This document shows, piece by piece, positions 1-10,210 of a stretch of 64,000 nucleotides of DNA (positions are counted from its first letter, which is position 1; every line of letters begins with the position of its first letter). The DNA lies in assembly GCF_000785435.2 (NCBI RefSeq), contig NZ_JTDB02000001.1:62001-126000 (forward strand). Reading direction: 5' to 3'. This DNA comes from Paraburkholderia sacchari. Lineage in GTDB: Bacteria > Pseudomonadota > Gammaproteobacteria > Burkholderiales > Burkholderiaceae. Both the position numbers and the translations under genes were made by a program. Below the pieces are notes generated by a model. The model searched no databases and was not told the DNA's origin. It saw only the letters and a program-made list of their open reading frames with translations.

Positions 1-2033
1 CCGCAGCAGCGGACGCCGCCGCGCGCCGCGAACTGCGCGACGTGCTGATCGCCGCCGCGCTCACCGCGCCGCTCGTCATGCCGATGTTCGGCCACTGGCT
101 CGGCTGGCACAGGATGCTGCCGGCCGCCGTGCAGCTCGTGCTCGCCTCCATCGTCCAGTTCGGCTTCGGCGCGCGCTTTTACCGCGCCGCCTGGAAGGCC
201 GTGCGCGCGGGCGCCGGCAACATGGACCTGCTGGTGGCGCTCGGTACCACGGCGGCGTGGGGCGTGAGCGTCTACGCGATGCTCGCGCACCCCGGCGACG
301 CAGCGCATCTGTACTTCGAGGCGTCGGCGGTCGTCATTACGCTGGTGCGCTTCGGCAAGTGGCTCGAAGCGCGCGCGAAGCGCCAGACCACGGACGCCAT
401 CCGCGCACTCAACGCGCTGCGCCCCGAGCGCGCGCGCATCCGCGAAAACGGCGTGGAGCGCGAAGTGCCGCTCGCGCAAGTGCGCGTGGGCGCCGTGGTC
501 GTGGTGCGGCCGGGCGAGCGCGTGCCGACCGACGGCGTCGTGCTCGAAGGCCGCAGCCACGTCGACGAATCGCTCATCACCGGCGAAAGCCTGCCCGTGC
601 CGAAGGCCCCCGAGGACCGTCTCACGGCCGGCTCGATCAACGGCGAAGGGCTGATGGCCGTGCGCACCACCGCCATCGGCGCGGAAACCACGCTCGCGCG
701 CATCATCCGCCTCGTGGAAAGCGCCCAGGCCGAGAAGGCGCCGATCCAGCGTCTCGTCGACCGCGTGAGCGCCGTATTCGTGCCCGCGATCCTCGCGATT
801 GCGGCGATCACGCTGGGCGGCTGGCTGCTCGCGGGCGCGAGCGCCGAAACCGCGATCCTCAACGCGGTGGCCGTGCTCGTGATCGCCTGCCCTTGCGCGC
901 TCGGGCTCGCCACCCCGGCCGCGATCATGGCCGGCACCGGCGTGGCCGCGCGCCACGGCGTGCTGATCAAGGACGCCGAAGCGCTGGAAACGGCGCACGA
1001 CGTGAGCATCGTGGCCTTCGACAAGACCGGCACGCTCACGCTCGGCCAACCCTCGCTCACGGCGTTCGAAACGGCCGGCGAGATCGAGCGCGCCGAGGCG
1101 CTCATGCTCGCCGCCGCCGTGCAACAGCACAGCGACCATCCGCTCGCGAAGGCCGTGGTGAAGACATTCAGCGCGGAAGCCGCGGGTGCCGGGGGGGATT
1201 CGAACGTGACGCTGCCCGCCGCCGCGCATGCGCGCGCGGTGCCCGGACGCGGCGTGGAAGCCGAAGTGAACGGCCGCTATCTAGCGATCGGCAGCGCGCG
1301 CTGGGTTTCGGAGCTCGAACTCGCCGTGCCGCCCGCGCTTGCGGCGTGCGCCCAGGTGCTCGAATCCGAAGGCAATACGGTGTCCTGGCTGATGGGCGCA
1401 TCCGCGGGCGCGCCTGCGCAGACGCCGCGCGACGGGCAAGCCCATTCGACACTCGCGGTGCTCGCGCTGCTCGCCTTCGGCGACACGGTGAAGCCCACGG
1501 CGCGCGCAGCGGTGGCACGCCTGAAGTCGATGGGCATCCGCAGCGTGCTCGTGACCGGCGACAACGCGGGCAGCGCGCGCGCGGTGGCGGCGCAGCTCGG
1601 CATCGACGAGATTCACGCGCAGGTGCTGCCCGACGACAAGGCAAGCACGATCCGCGATCTGAAGATCCGCACGGGCGCGGTGGTCGCGATGGCGGGCGAC
1701 GGCATCAACGACGCGCCCGCGCTGGCCGCCGCCGACATCGGCATCGCCATGGCCACCGGCACCGACGTCGCCATGCAGGCCGCGGGCGTCACGCTCATGC
1801 GCGGCGACCCCGCGCTCGTGGCCGCCGCCATCGATATCTCGCGGCGCACCTGGCGCAAGATCCAGCAGAACCTGTTCTGGGCGTTCTTCTACAACCTGAT
1901 CGGGATTCCGCTCGCGGCGCTCGGGCTCCTGAATCCCATGCTCGCGGGCGCCGCCATGGCGTTTTCGAGCGTGAGCGTCGTGACCAACGCGCTGCTGCTG
2001 CGCACCTGGCGCGAGCGCCGCGAGACCGACTAA
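1..2033 (+). CDS. copA: Cu(+)-exporting P-type ATPase, 5' end outside window
   Basis: Inner-membrane P1B-type ATPase that pumps Cu(+) out of the cytoplasm. The frame is open from position 3 with no start, so the N-terminal part, including any heavy-metal-binding domain, lies upstream. Visible in order, by nucleotide: actuator TGES near 579, the metal-site CPC in the sixth helix near 888, phosphorylation site DKTGT near 1020, the nucleotide-domain HP near 1134 and the hinge GDGINDAP near 1694. The last two helices carry YN followed by a Pro, and MxxSS followed by an Asn, the residues that with CPC define Cu(+)/Ag(+) specificity in this family. The catalytic core looks intact. No terminator is evident in the 50 bases before the convergent metE gene. 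Confidence 0.93.
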   Translation, partial: AAADAAARRELRDVLIAAALTAPLVMPMFGHWLGWHRMLPAAVQLVLASIVQFGFGARFYRAAWKAVRAGAGNMDLLVALGTTAAWGVSVYAMLAHPGDAAHLYFEASAVVITLVRFGKWLEARAKRQTTDAIRALNALRPERARIRENGVEREVPLAQVRVGAVVVVRPGERVPTDGVVLEGRSHVDESLITGESLPVPKAPEDRLTAGSINGEGLMAVRTTAIGAETTLARIIRLVESAQAEKAPIQRLVDRVSAVFVPAILAIAAITLGGWLLAGASAETAILNAVAVLVIACPCALGLATPAAIMAGTGVAARHGVLIKDAEALETAHDVSIVAFDKTGTLTLGQPSLTAFETAGEIERAEALMLAAAVQQHSDHPLAKAVVKTFSAEAAGAGGDSNVTLPAAAHARAVPGRGVEAEVNGRYLAIGSARWVSELELAVPPALAACAQVLESEGNTVSWLMGASAGAPAQTPRDGQAHSTLAVLALLAFGDTVKPTARAAVARLKSMGIRSVLVTGDNAGSARAVAAQLGIDEIHAQVLPDDKASTIRDLKIRTGAVVAMAGDGINDAPALAAADIGIAMATGTDVAMQAAGVTLMRGDPALVAAAIDISRRTWRKIQQNLFWAFFYNLIGIPLAALGLLNPMLAGAAMAFSSVSVVTNALLLRTWRERRETD

Positions 2034-2083
2034 ACGCCGCACGGCGGCCAGGTGCTGGCGCTGATGCTGATGCCTGTGCCGGC

Positions 2084-4390
2084 TTAGTGCGCCTGGCTGC
2101 GCAGCGCCCTGGCTGCCGCCACCATGTTGGTCAGCGCGGGAATCACTTCGGCCCACTGACGCGTCTTCAGGCCACAATCGGGATTCACCCACAGCCGCTG
2201 GGCCGGAATGCGTTCGGCCGCCTTCTGCATCAGTTGCACGATGTGCTCCTGCGTCGGGATGTTCGGCGAGTGGATGTCGTACACACCCGGGCCGATCTCA
2301 TTCGGATACCTGAAGTTATCGAATGCGTCGAGCAGCTCCATGTCCGAGCGCGAGGTCTCGATCGTAATCACGTCGGCGTCCATATCGGCGATCGACGCGA
2401 TGATGTCGTTGAACTCCGAATAGCACATATGCGTGTGGATCTGCGTTTCGTCGGCCACGCCATTCGCCGTGATGCGGAACGATTCCACCGTCCAGCGCAG
2501 ATATTCGGGCCATTGCGCGCGGCGCAGCGGCAGCCCTTCGCGCAACGCGGCTTCGTCGATCTGGATCACGCGCACGCCGGCCTTTTCGAGGTCGAGCACT
2601 TCTTCGCGAATCGCCAGCGCGAGCTGGTAGCACGACACCGAACGCGGCTGGTCGTCGCGCACGAACGACCAGTTCAGGATCGTCACCGGGCCTGTGAGCA
2701 TGCCCTTCATCGGCTTGTTCGTGAGCGATTGCGCGTAGGCGATCCACTCGACCGTCATCGCCTTGGGGCGGCTGATGTCGCCGAACAGAATGGGCGGCTT
2801 CACGCAGCGCGAGCCGTACGACTGCACCCAGCCGAACTGGCTGAACGCGTAGCCGTCGAGCTGCTCGCCGAAGTATTCGACCATGTCGTTGCGCTCGGCT
2901 TCGCCGTGCACGAGCACGTCGAGCCCCAGCACCTCCTGCTCGCGCACGCTGCGCTCGATCTCCTTGCGCATCGCGGCGCGATAGCCTGCGCCGTCGAGCG
3001 CGCCGCTCTTGTACTGGCTGCGCGCCTGGCGGATTTCGCCGGTCTGCGGAAACGAGCCGATCGTCGTGGTCGGGAACGCGGGCAACGCGAGCAGCGCGGC
3101 CTGCTTCGCGGCGCGTTCGGCATACGCGTGCTGGCGATTGCCGAGGTTCGCGTCAATGCGGGCAATCGCGGCCTTCACCGCCGGGTTGTTCACGCGCGGC
3201 GAATGACGGCGAGCGTCGATTGCGGCGGCGTTGGCGGCAAGCTCCGCGGCCACGGCGCTGCGGCCTTCGTTGAGCGCCGTCGCCAGCAGCTTCACTTCGT
3301 CGAGCTTTTGCAGCGCGAAAGCGAGCCATGAGCGGATCTCGGCGTCGAGCTTTTCCTCGCTCGCGAGATCGACCGGCACATGCAGCAGCGAGCACGACGG
3401 CGCAATCCACAGTCGGTCGCCCAGTTGCTGCGCAAGCGGCGCGAGCCATTCGAGCGCGGCGTTCAGGTCCGTCTTCCAGATGTTGCGGCCGTTGATCGCG
3501 CCCACCGACAGCACGCTCTGCGCGGGCAGCTTCTGCGCGGCCAGCGCGACCTCGGCGCGGGCATTGATCGCGTCGATATGCAGGCCGTCCACCGGAAGCT
3601 TGCATGCGAGGTCGAGGTTTTCCTGTAGTTGACCGAAATACGTCGCGAGCAGCAGCTTGACGCTGCGGTCTTCGAAGCCCTCGTAGGCCGTCACGAACGC
3701 CTCGCGCCACGCCGGATCGAGTTCCGTCGCGAGCACGGGCTCGTCGATCTGCACCCACTCGACCTCCATCACCTTGAAGTAGTCGAGCATCGCGCGGTAC
3801 ACGGGCATGATGCGGGGCAGCAGCGCGAGCTTGTCCGCGAGTTTGCCAACCCCGTCCTTGGCCTTGCCCAGCCACAGGTAGGTCAGCGGACCGATGATGA
3901 CCGGCTTGGCCTTCACGCCCTGCGCCCGCGCTTCGCGCAGTTGCTCCGAGAGGCGCGAAAAGTCGAGATTGAACTTCGTGTCGGCCGTGAACTCGGGGAC
4001 GATGTAGTGGTAGTTGGTGTCGAACCACTTCGTCATTTCGCCAGCGGCCACGCCGCCGCAGCATCCCGCGTGCTCTTGCGCGCCCGCGGCCGTTCGGCCG
4101 CGCGCGACGCGGAAGTAGTTGTCGAGCTTGTCGCCGTGAAAGCCCTGCACGCGCTCCGGCAGGTTGCCGAGCGTGAAGCTCATGTCGAGCACCTGGTCGT
4201 AGAACGCGAAGTCGCCGACCGGCACGAGGTCGAGCGCCTGCTGCTCCGCCCAGTGGCGCGCGCGCAATTCGGCGCCCAGCGCCTTCAGCTCGTCGCGCGA
4301 AAACTCGCCCTTCCAGTATTTTTCCAGGCCGAATTTCAGCTCGCGTTGTGCGCCGATGCGCGGAAAGCCGAGGTTGTGTGTCGTGACCAT
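2084..4390 (-). CDS. metE: Cobalamin-independent methionine synthase
   Basis: Cytosolic enzyme that transfers the methyl group of 5-methyltetrahydropteroyltri-glutamate to homocysteine, the last step of methionine synthesis. The 768-aa product is close to the family's usual 750-760. The N-terminus NLGFPRIG, the central [14 protein letters not shown] and the C-terminal zinc-site segments HTHMC and NPDCGLK are all present. The frame stays open to 4474, but ATG 4390 is preferred: it gives the conserved short N-terminus and has GGATGG about 8 bases upstream; ATG 4402 is the alternative. It is divergent from metR, the classical arrangement in which MetR with homocysteine activates metE. Confidence 0.96.
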   Translation of the reverse strand: MVTTHNLGFPRIGAQRELKFGLEKYWKGEFSRDELKALGAELRARHWAEQQALDLVPVGDFAFYDQVLDMSFTLGNLPERVQGFHGDKLDNYFRVARGRTAAGAQEHAGCCGGVAAGEMTKWFDTNYHYIVPEFTADTKFNLDFSRLSEQLREARAQGVKAKPVIIGPLTYLWLGKAKDGVGKLADKLALLPRIMPVYRAMLDYFKVMEVEWVQIDEPVLATELDPAWREAFVTAYEGFEDRSVKLLLATYFGQLQENLDLACKLPVDGLHIDAINARAEVALAAQKLPAQSVLSVGAINGRNIWKTDLNAALEWLAPLAQQLGDRLWIAPSCSLLHVPVDLASEEKLDAEIRSWLAFALQKLDEVKLLATALNEGRSAVAAELAANAAAIDARRHSPRVNNPAVKAAIARIDANLGNRQHAYAERAAKQAALLALPAFPTTTIGSFPQTGEIRQARSQYKSGALDGAGYRAAMRKEIERSVREQEVLGLDVLVHGEAERNDMVEYFGEQLDGYAFSQFGWVQSYGSRCVKPPILFGDISRPKAMTVEWIAYAQSLTNKPMKGMLTGPVTILNWSFVRDDQPRSVSCYQLALAIREEVLDLEKAGVRVIQIDEAALREGLPLRRAQWPEYLRWTVESFRITANGVADETQIHTHMCYSEFNDIIASIADMDADVITIETSRSDMELLDAFDNFRYPNEIGPGVYDIHSPNIPTQEHIVQLMQKAAERIPAQRLWVNPDCGLKTRQWAEVIPALTNMVAAARALRSQAH

Positions 4391-4526
4391 GTGCGCTGCC
4401 ATCCGATGAAAAGTGCGGAAAAGCTTCCGAAGTGGGCGATGATAGGGCTTACTGACGATGAAGAAAAATGGCATTATTTCATTTATCCATTAGATTTTTT
4501 CATCTTTCGTCCAGTTATCCTTTCTC
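4391..4526. promoter_or_regulatory. metE-metR divergent control region
   Basis: This 136-base intergenic stretch is clearly AT-richer than its surroundings. It holds several TGAA/TTCA half-sites of the kind MetR recognises: TGAA at 4459, TTCA at 4478 and TTCA at 4499. None forms a textbook TGAA-N5-TTCA palindrome, so assignment to MetR rests on position and family knowledge. No cobalamin or SAM riboswitch-like fold was recognised. Confidence 0.5.
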
Positions 4527-5438
4527 ATGCTCGAGCGCGTCCACCTCGTCATCGTCCGTGAAGTCGCCCGCCAGGGCTCGCTCACCGCAGCCGCGGAGTC
4601 GCTTTTCCTCACGCAGTCGGCTCTGAGCCATACGGTCAAGAAAATCGAGCAGCAGCTCGGTACGCAGATCTGGGACCGCGAAGGCCGCAGTCTGCGGCTG
4701 ACCCAGGCCGGGCACTATCTGCTGTCGCTCGCGGAGCGGCTGCTGCCGCAATTCGAACTCGCCGAAGAACGCATGAAGCAATACGCGGCGGGCGAGCGCG
4801 GCACGCTGCGCATCGGCATGGAATGCGCGCCGTGCTATCAATGGCTGCTCAAGGTGGTCCAACCATATCTGGCGCGCTGGCCCGATGTGGACGTCGATGT
4901 GAAGCAGCGGTTTCAGTTTGGCGGCATCGGCGCGCTGATCGGTTACGACGTCGACGTGCTGGTCACGCCGGATCCGCTCAACCGTCCCGGGCTGCGCTTC
5001 GAGCCGGTGTTCGACTACGAGCAGGTGCTGGTGGTCGCGGACAATCATCGGCTGGCGCGCGAGCGCTACGTGAAGCCGGAACAGCTGGTCAACGAAACGC
5101 TCATCACCTATCCCGTGGAGACCGACCGCCTCGACATCTACAACCAGTTCCTGCGTCCCGCCAGCATCGTGCCGCGCCGGCACAAGACGATCGAGACCAC
5201 CGACATCATGCTGCAGATGGTCGCGAGCCAGCGCGGCGTGGCGGCGCTGCCGAGATGGCTTGCCGAGGAGTACGCGGACCGCATGCCGCTCGCGATCGTG
5301 AAGCTCGGCAAGCAGGGCATCGCCAAGCAGATTTTCCTCGGCACGCGCGAAGGCGACGCCGTGGTCGACTACCTGAGCTCATTCGTCGAATTCGCGCGCG
5401 AGTCGAACTGGCAGGCCGCGCGCGTGCGGGGCCGATGA
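4527..5438 (+). CDS. metR: LysR-family transcriptional regulator MetR
   Basis: LysR-type regulator of 303 aa. The winged helix-turn-helix occupies about residues 1-60 (GSLTAAAESLFLTQSALSH) and the linker helix follows. The effector domain starts near residue 90, with the MetR-like segment GMECAPCYQWL and then the FGGIGALIGYDVDVLVTPDP region. Divergence from metE makes MetR the most economical assignment: homocysteine-dependent activator of metE and probably its own repressor. The ATG at 4527 lacks a strong Shine-Dalgarno sequence, but the N-terminus begins where LysR proteins usually do. Confidence 0.9.
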   Translation: MLERVHLVIVREVARQGSLTAAAESLFLTQSALSHTVKKIEQQLGTQIWDREGRSLRLTQAGHYLLSLAERLLPQFELAEERMKQYAAGERGTLRIGMECAPCYQWLLKVVQPYLARWPDVDVDVKQRFQFGGIGALIGYDVDVLVTPDPLNRPGLRFEPVFDYEQVLVVADNHRLARERYVKPEQLVNETLITYPVETDRLDIYNQFLRPASIVPRRHKTIETTDIMLQMVASQRGVAALPRWLAEEYADRMPLAIVKLGKQGIAKQIFLGTREGDAVVDYLSSFVEFARESNWQAARVRGR

Positions 5439-5485
5439 GGGCGGGCCGGGCGCCCCAGCCTCACGCAGAAGCGCTTCGCGCGGCT

Positions 5486-6163
5486 TCAGCGCGCACGAGC
5501 GGCAAGGCGCGCAATCATCCGTTCCGCCATGGCGCGGTCGATGACTTCGAATGAGCGGCTCGAGCGCTCATAGGCATACATGTCGCCCGTCGCGATGTCG
5601 AACCACCAGCCGCTCAATACGAGCGCCCCGGCCGTGACCTGCTGGCGCACGATCGGATAGGTCATCAGATGCTCGAGCTGCACGAGCACGTTCAGTTGAG
5701 ACAACTGATCGTGCGGTTTGAGCCTGCCATCGAGCGGCCCCTCCTGTTCGAGGCGAAACGCGGCATTGTTGGCGTGACACAGCCATTTATCGAGGTTCGG
5801 CGACTTCACCTTGGCGTTGCGCGAATACACGGATTTCATCGCGCCGCACTCGGAATGCCCGCACACGACGATATTCGCGACTTTCAGCACCAGCACGGCA
5901 TACTCGATCGCGCTTGCCTCGGAAAGGTCGCCGGTCGAGACGCCGTCCGTGGTCGCCGGCGGTATTAGATTGCCGACGTTGCGCATCGTAAACAGATCGC
6001 CCGGATGCGTCGAGGCCAGCAGGTCCGGCACGACCCGGCTATCGGAGCACGTGACGAAAAGCGCATCGGGCGTCTGCGCGAGCGCCAGTTTGTTGAACTG
6101 CTCCGCGTAGTGGGGCAGCATTTTCTCGCGGAATTCGACGATACCCAGAATGAGTTTGCGCAT
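5486..6163 (-). CDS. can: Beta-class carbonic anhydrase
   Basis: Cytosolic zinc enzyme interconverting CO2 and bicarbonate, 225 aa. Zinc ligands are Cys39 and Asp41 in CSDSR plus His103 and Cys106 in CGHSECGAMK, the complete beta-class set. The ATG has GGAG 7 bases upstream. It lies 16 bases after a DUF2254 membrane-protein gene and is probably the last cistron of a leftward run with an Na+/H+ antiporter. This suggests a role in bicarbonate supply or pH balance alongside ion transport; that link is inferred from position only. Confidence 0.94.
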   Translation of the reverse strand: MRKLILGIVEFREKMLPHYAEQFNKLALAQTPDALFVTCSDSRVVPDLLASTHPGDLFTMRNVGNLIPPATTDGVSTGDLSEASAIEYAVLVLKVANIVVCGHSECGAMKSVYSRNAKVKSPNLDKWLCHANNAAFRLEQEGPLDGRLKPHDQLSQLNVLVQLEHLMTYPIVRQQVTAGALVLSGWWFDIATGDMYAYERSSRSFEVIDRAMAERMIARLAARAR

Positions 6164-6179
6164 GGCTCGTCTCCAGACC

Positions 6180-7493
6180 CTAGTGACCTGCTACCGAAGC
6201 CGCCGAACCGCCGAGCCCTTGCGAGTCGGGAATGCGTGCCAGCGCCACGTCCTCCGGAAACTCCTGCTTCGACAGGATCGCGCGATCGAGCAATGCCAGT
6301 TCGACGTACAACGCATCATGACGATGCTCCGGCAAACTCTGGATGAGGTTTTCGATCGCCGCGCGCAGACGCCGCGCAATCTGAATGCTGCCCGCGCCGC
6401 ACTGCCGTATCTCGCGGAAACTGATGTGCACGAAATCTTCCCAGTTAGGCGTGCGCAAGATCACGCGCACCTGCCCCGAGCGGTCCACAATTTCTTCGAT
6501 GCGCAACGACCGTTTTCCCACCAGCCGCAATAGCCGGTGCAACTGGTCGATTGCCAGGACCGCCGTGGTCGGATCGTTGATCGCCGCCGACAGCGCCTTC
6601 AACGCGATATCGACCAGGATGCGGAATGCGAACATGGGGTCCTGCTCCATCGTGCGCTCCGTCCCGAAGGCGACCAGCGTGCGCAACCTGCTGTCATCGA
6701 TTGCACCAGCCTTCCCGTACACATAAAACAGTGGTTCGTCGACCGCGACGAAGTCGCCGACCTGAGGCGCGACTTCGATGATCGTGCGGGTGCGGCGCGC
6801 CTCGGCCACGAGCATTTTCAGATTCACCGCCAGCACGATGCCGGACCTGCCCTGCAAACGCACAATGCGATCGGGGTCGGCGCGCGCGCCATCGCGCTCG
6901 GGCGCGGCCACGACACCGCTGGACGGTGCGGGATAGACGCTGTCGACAACCGCGAGCCCTTGCTCCCCAATGCGAGCCACAAGGCTCACCGGGCGCAGGA
7001 ATTTCGCGGCGTAGTCGATCAGGAAAAGAAACGCGACCACGGAAGCGAAGCCAAATAGTGCGGCGATGAACACCTGGAACTGATGCACCTGCTCCTCGCC
7101 CATCCAGCCCGCCGTTCTATTGGCAAACAGCAAGGTGAAAACGAACAATCCCGAAATGCTGCGGATGATGTTATCGCGCAGCAGCGTCGTGGCGATGATG
7201 CGCGGGGTGTATTGCCCGCCGGCCACCTGAATGGCGACGAGCAGCGAACCGAACGTGAACACCAGAAACGCGAGGTCGGCGGAAACGATATCGGCGAGCA
7301 AGGAGCGGGCTCCTGTCATCGACAGCCCGAAAAACCCCGTTTCCGGATCGAGGATGCCTTGCCGGATCATCCATCGTCCCACCATTTCGGTCAGCGGCTT
7401 CACCACGGCGTAGATCGCCACCGCGATAAGAGGCACGGTCCACAGCGAGGACCTGACGTAGCTTTTCAAGCTGTACCGGCGATTCCAGCCCAT
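6180..7493 (-). CDS. DUF2254 predicted membrane protein
   Basis: Integral membrane protein of 437 aa from the DUF2254 family, function unknown. About four hydrophobic helices lie in the N-terminal 170 residues: one after the basic start, then AFLVFTFGSLLVAIQ with the conserved QYTPR behind it, then two more ending near FLFLIDYAAKFLRP. A soluble C-terminal half follows and includes LSAAINDPTTAV. The start is ATG 7493, which has GGAG seven bases upstream; an in-frame GTG at 7517 is possible but less well placed. It sits between an Na+/H+ antiporter and a carbonic anhydrase, so an ion-homeostasis role is plausible but unproven. Confidence 0.82.
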   Translation of the reverse strand: MGWNRRYSLKSYVRSSLWTVPLIAVAIYAVVKPLTEMVGRWMIRQGILDPETGFFGLSMTGARSLLADIVSADLAFLVFTFGSLLVAIQVAGGQYTPRIIATTLLRDNIIRSISGLFVFTLLFANRTAGWMGEEQVHQFQVFIAALFGFASVVAFLFLIDYAAKFLRPVSLVARIGEQGLAVVDSVYPAPSSGVVAAPERDGARADPDRIVRLQGRSGIVLAVNLKMLVAEARRTRTIIEVAPQVGDFVAVDEPLFYVYGKAGAIDDSRLRTLVAFGTERTMEQDPMFAFRILVDIALKALSAAINDPTTAVLAIDQLHRLLRLVGKRSLRIEEIVDRSGQVRVILRTPNWEDFVHISFREIRQCGAGSIQIARRLRAAIENLIQSLPEHRHDALYVELALLDRAILSKQEFPEDVALARIPDSQGLGGSAASVAGH

Positions 7494-7590
7494 GCCTGCT
7501 CTCCCCTGAGCATTCACGTTGCAGCGCGCATCGGTCGAGCATCGCGATCGGCATGAACAGCAGGTCGCGGACCACGAAGGCGCCGTGCGG

Positions 7591-9255
7591 TCACGTCTCC
7601 GCAGGTTCGCGCGCGGTCAGCGCGGTTTCCGAAAAATCGACTTCCCGCATCAGCTTGCTCAACGTCTCGTCATTGATCTCGTGGGCGTTGCGCAGCTCCA
7701 GCAGCGCAGTGCGCTCGGCGCGTATTGCCGCCAGGCTGATCTGCATTTCCAGCGCTTCCACGCGGCGCATGTCGTCGGCGGAATTCCCTTCCCGGGTGAG
7801 CGTGGCAAGCCTGCGGCGATACAGGCCCATCACGCGTGCGGTCGCATCCGCGGCGAACGCCGTCGACGACTCGCCCGTATCCGCGGTGACGCTTCGATGA
7901 AGGTCGTCGATAGCGCGCATTGCGGCTTGCGCGGCGACCTTGCGCGCGTGCTGCTCTTCGCCCGCATGCGCATCGTGTCCGTGGCCCGCGCCGCGCAACA
8001 ACTTCGGCAGCGCGAACACGGCCACCAGCAGCGACGTCAGGATCACACCGGAAGCGATAACGATCACGAGGTCGCGTGCCGGCAGCGGCTCCCCGCTGGA
8101 CAACGCAACGGGAATCGACAGCACCCCGGCGAGCGTCAGCGCGCCGCGCACGCCAGCGACCGTCATGATCGTCACCGTGCGCAGCCCCGGTGCCGCGTTG
8201 ATCACGCCGTGCCTCGCGGCGCCACGGCTGGCAAACCATTGCAGCAGCCAGACCCAGGCGAAGCGCATGGCATAGAGCGCGAGCGTGACTGCCAGCACGT
8301 AGCCGATCAGCCGCCACACGGCGCCATTGCCGGTCTCGTGAGCATCGAGCAGCGCCCCGCCGATGATGTGCGGAAACTGCAGCCCCAGCAGGATGAACAC
8401 CATGCCGTTGAAGACGAACTCGACCATGGCCCAGGTGCTGTTCGCGTTCACGCGCGTCGATACCGAGCTGGCGCTGGTGAGGGTCACGTAGTTCATCATC
8501 ATCCCGGCGGCCACCGCCGCGAGAATGCCCGAGCAATGGAAATGTTCGGCGAACAGATAGGCGGCGAACGGGATCAGCAGCGTCAGCACCACGCCGGAAG
8601 CCGGGTCGCCCCCGCGCGCCACGTTGCGCACGCGACGTATCACGATGGCGAACGACCAGCTCACCGCAGCGCCCAGCGCCAGGCCGCCGGCGGCGATGAT
8701 CAGGAAGCTGATCGACGCTTCGCGCAGCGAGAACACGCCGGTCAGCGCGGCCGCGATCGCGAACTTCAGCGCGACGAGGCCGGAGGCGTCGTTCATCAGC
8801 GCTTCGCCTTCGAGAATGTGCATCAGCTGCGCGGGAATGCGGTTCTTGCCGGCAATGCCCGCCAGCGCGACGGCGTCGGTCGGCGACAGCACTGCGGCGA
8901 GCGCGAACGCAATGGGCAGCGAAACGGCCGGCACGAGCGCATGCACGAAGTAGCCGACCACGAGCACCGTCATGAACACGAGACCGAACGCGAGCGCCAG
9001 GATCGAACGGCGCCGCATGAAGAACTCGCGTTTCGGCGTGCGCCAGCCGTCCGCGAAGAGCAGCGGAGGAATGAAGAGCAGCAGGAACAGTTGAGGATCG
9101 AAGGTAACGGACAGACCGAACACGGGCCAGGCAAGGAAGGCGCCGATGGCGATCTGGACGAGCGGCAACGGCACCACGCCGTGCAGAAGCCGCACTACGA
9201 CGCCCGAGACGGCGACCGCGAACAGCAGGATCAAGACCGTGAAAACGATATCCAT
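7591..9255 (-). CDS. CPA1-family Na+/H+ antiporter
   Basis: Inner-membrane cation/proton exchanger of 554 aa. About 12 hydrophobic segments precede a charged cytoplasmic tail of roughly 130 residues. The family motifs LLFIPPLLFADGW and LAAVLSPTDAVAL are visible, as is the acidic NDASGLVALK segment that carries the ion-binding Asp. It resembles bacterial NhaP/YjcE-type exchangers; Na+ versus K+ preference cannot be read from sequence. The VIT-like gene lies 60 bases upstream and DUF2254 about 100 bases downstream on the same strand, so co-transcription is likely. A tail proline/His-rich patch (HGHDAHAGEEQH) is present. Confidence 0.9.
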   Translation of the reverse strand: MDIVFTVLILLFAVAVSGVVVRLLHGVVPLPLVQIAIGAFLAWPVFGLSVTFDPQLFLLLFIPPLLFADGWRTPKREFFMRRRSILALAFGLVFMTVLVVGYFVHALVPAVSLPIAFALAAVLSPTDAVALAGIAGKNRIPAQLMHILEGEALMNDASGLVALKFAIAAALTGVFSLREASISFLIIAAGGLALGAAVSWSFAIVIRRVRNVARGGDPASGVVLTLLIPFAAYLFAEHFHCSGILAAVAAGMMMNYVTLTSASSVSTRVNANSTWAMVEFVFNGMVFILLGLQFPHIIGGALLDAHETGNGAVWRLIGYVLAVTLALYAMRFAWVWLLQWFASRGAARHGVINAAPGLRTVTIMTVAGVRGALTLAGVLSIPVALSSGEPLPARDLVIVIASGVILTSLLVAVFALPKLLRGAGHGHDAHAGEEQHARKVAAQAAMRAIDDLHRSVTADTGESSTAFAADATARVMGLYRRRLATLTREGNSADDMRRVEALEMQISLAAIRAERTALLELRNAHEINDETLSKLMREVDFSETALTAREPAET

Positions 9256-9315
9256 AGGCGTCGTCGACCTTGAGAATTTGAACCTGCTTGAACAGTCGGA
9301 CCGGTGAGGGAAAGA

Positions 9316-9996
9316 TCAACCGCCCAGCTTGATGATGGCCATCGTCAGCAGAATGCCAAGCGCGACCATGGCGAGGCCGGCTTTCATCGCCCCTGCGCCG
9401 GTCGAGCGCCCCAGTGCAACGCCGGCGATGAAAAGCATCGCGAACGTGAGCACGCGCGAGGCGATGAGCGCCGTTGTCACGTCCTTGACGACGAGAAATG
9501 GCACCGCGACCGGAAATGTTCCCAGAACAACGAGGATAAAGATGCCCAGCGCGCCGACGAAATCGTCCAGCACAAAATTCGCCCGGGGCGGCAGCGTCGG
9601 AACGGCGGCGAAGCGCGCGCGGATGCGTTCGAGGTCGGCATCGTCGACGAATTGCGCAAGCTTCTCGGGCAATGCATCGCGCAACGCCCGTACGGCGCCC
9701 GCCGGGTCCTGCTCGCGCTTGACGGTCTGCGCCAGTTTCAGGCGCTGCCCTCGATCGATGAGCGTGCGCACGAGGTACATCACGGCGTCGGCGAGACCCC
9801 ACGCGAGATTGCATCCGAGCGCGGCGAAGAACATCTTGTGCCCTTCATCCGCGCCCGCGGTCACCGCCTTGACGGCGCCGACGAATGTCAGCGCCATGAA
9901 CAGGCCAAAACATATTTCGCAAACCCGGTCGACCGTGTTGAGGACCGGTTGACGCCGTTCGGGTTCGGCGTGACCTGCCGGCATAATCGTGCTCAT
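9316..9996 (-). CDS. VIT1/CCC1-like membrane protein
   Basis: Membrane protein of 226 aa. Two hydrophobic helices come first (CFGLFMALTFVGAV; ALGCNLAWGLADAVMYL), then a charged loop of about 70 residues and three C-terminal helices (residues about 140-226). The layout and the SEIxFG/ALGCNLAWG-type segments match the VIT1/CCC1 Fe/Mn-transporter-like family, but the metal-binding loop of true VIT1 is not evident, so transport activity is uncertain. ATG 9996 is preferred over an in-frame TTG at 10011. It is the first gene of the leftward ion-transport group. Confidence 0.6.
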   Translation of the reverse strand: MSTIMPAGHAEPERRQPVLNTVDRVCEICFGLFMALTFVGAVKAVTAGADEGHKMFFAALGCNLAWGLADAVMYLVRTLIDRGQRLKLAQTVKREQDPAGAVRALRDALPEKLAQFVDDADLERIRARFAAVPTLPPRANFVLDDFVGALGIFILVVLGTFPVAVPFLVVKDVTTALIASRVLTFAMLFIAGVALGRSTGAGAMKAGLAMVALGILLTMAIIKLGG

Positions 9997-10150
9997 AGGG
10001 CCTCGGCTCAAGGTAAGGAACGAGACTTCGCGATCGCTATCAACTCGGGCTGCTGGTACGAGCAGTATATGAAAAGCGCTGACAGTCTGGTTCCCTTATT
10101 TTGTCGGATGGGTACGCCCGAGCGGCGCAGATGTTTGCAAGCCCCCATGC

Positions 10151-10191
10151 AAAAAAGCCGGACGTCGCGTCATGCGCCGTCCGGCTTTTTT
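10151..10191. terminator. Bidirectional intrinsic terminator
   Basis: A 14-bp perfect stem pairs AAAAAAGCCGGACG with CGTCCGGCTTTTTT around a 13-base loop. It has A/T tracts on both sides, so it can stop transcription on either strand. It directly follows the leftward isomerase gene that ends at 10211. Confidence 0.9.
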
Positions 10192-10210
10192 GATCGGCCC
10201 GCGCGGGGCG

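Noticed and set aside
257..3331. Very long open frame of about 1,000 codons on the plus strand across copA and metE
   Set aside because: It overlaps two well-identified genes, is Arg/Ala/His-rich with no domains, and is a by-product of high GC third positions.
4391..4526. Cobalamin or SAM-type riboswitch before metE
   Set aside because: The leader is too short and no conserved box or multi-stem fold was seen; MetR control is sufficient.
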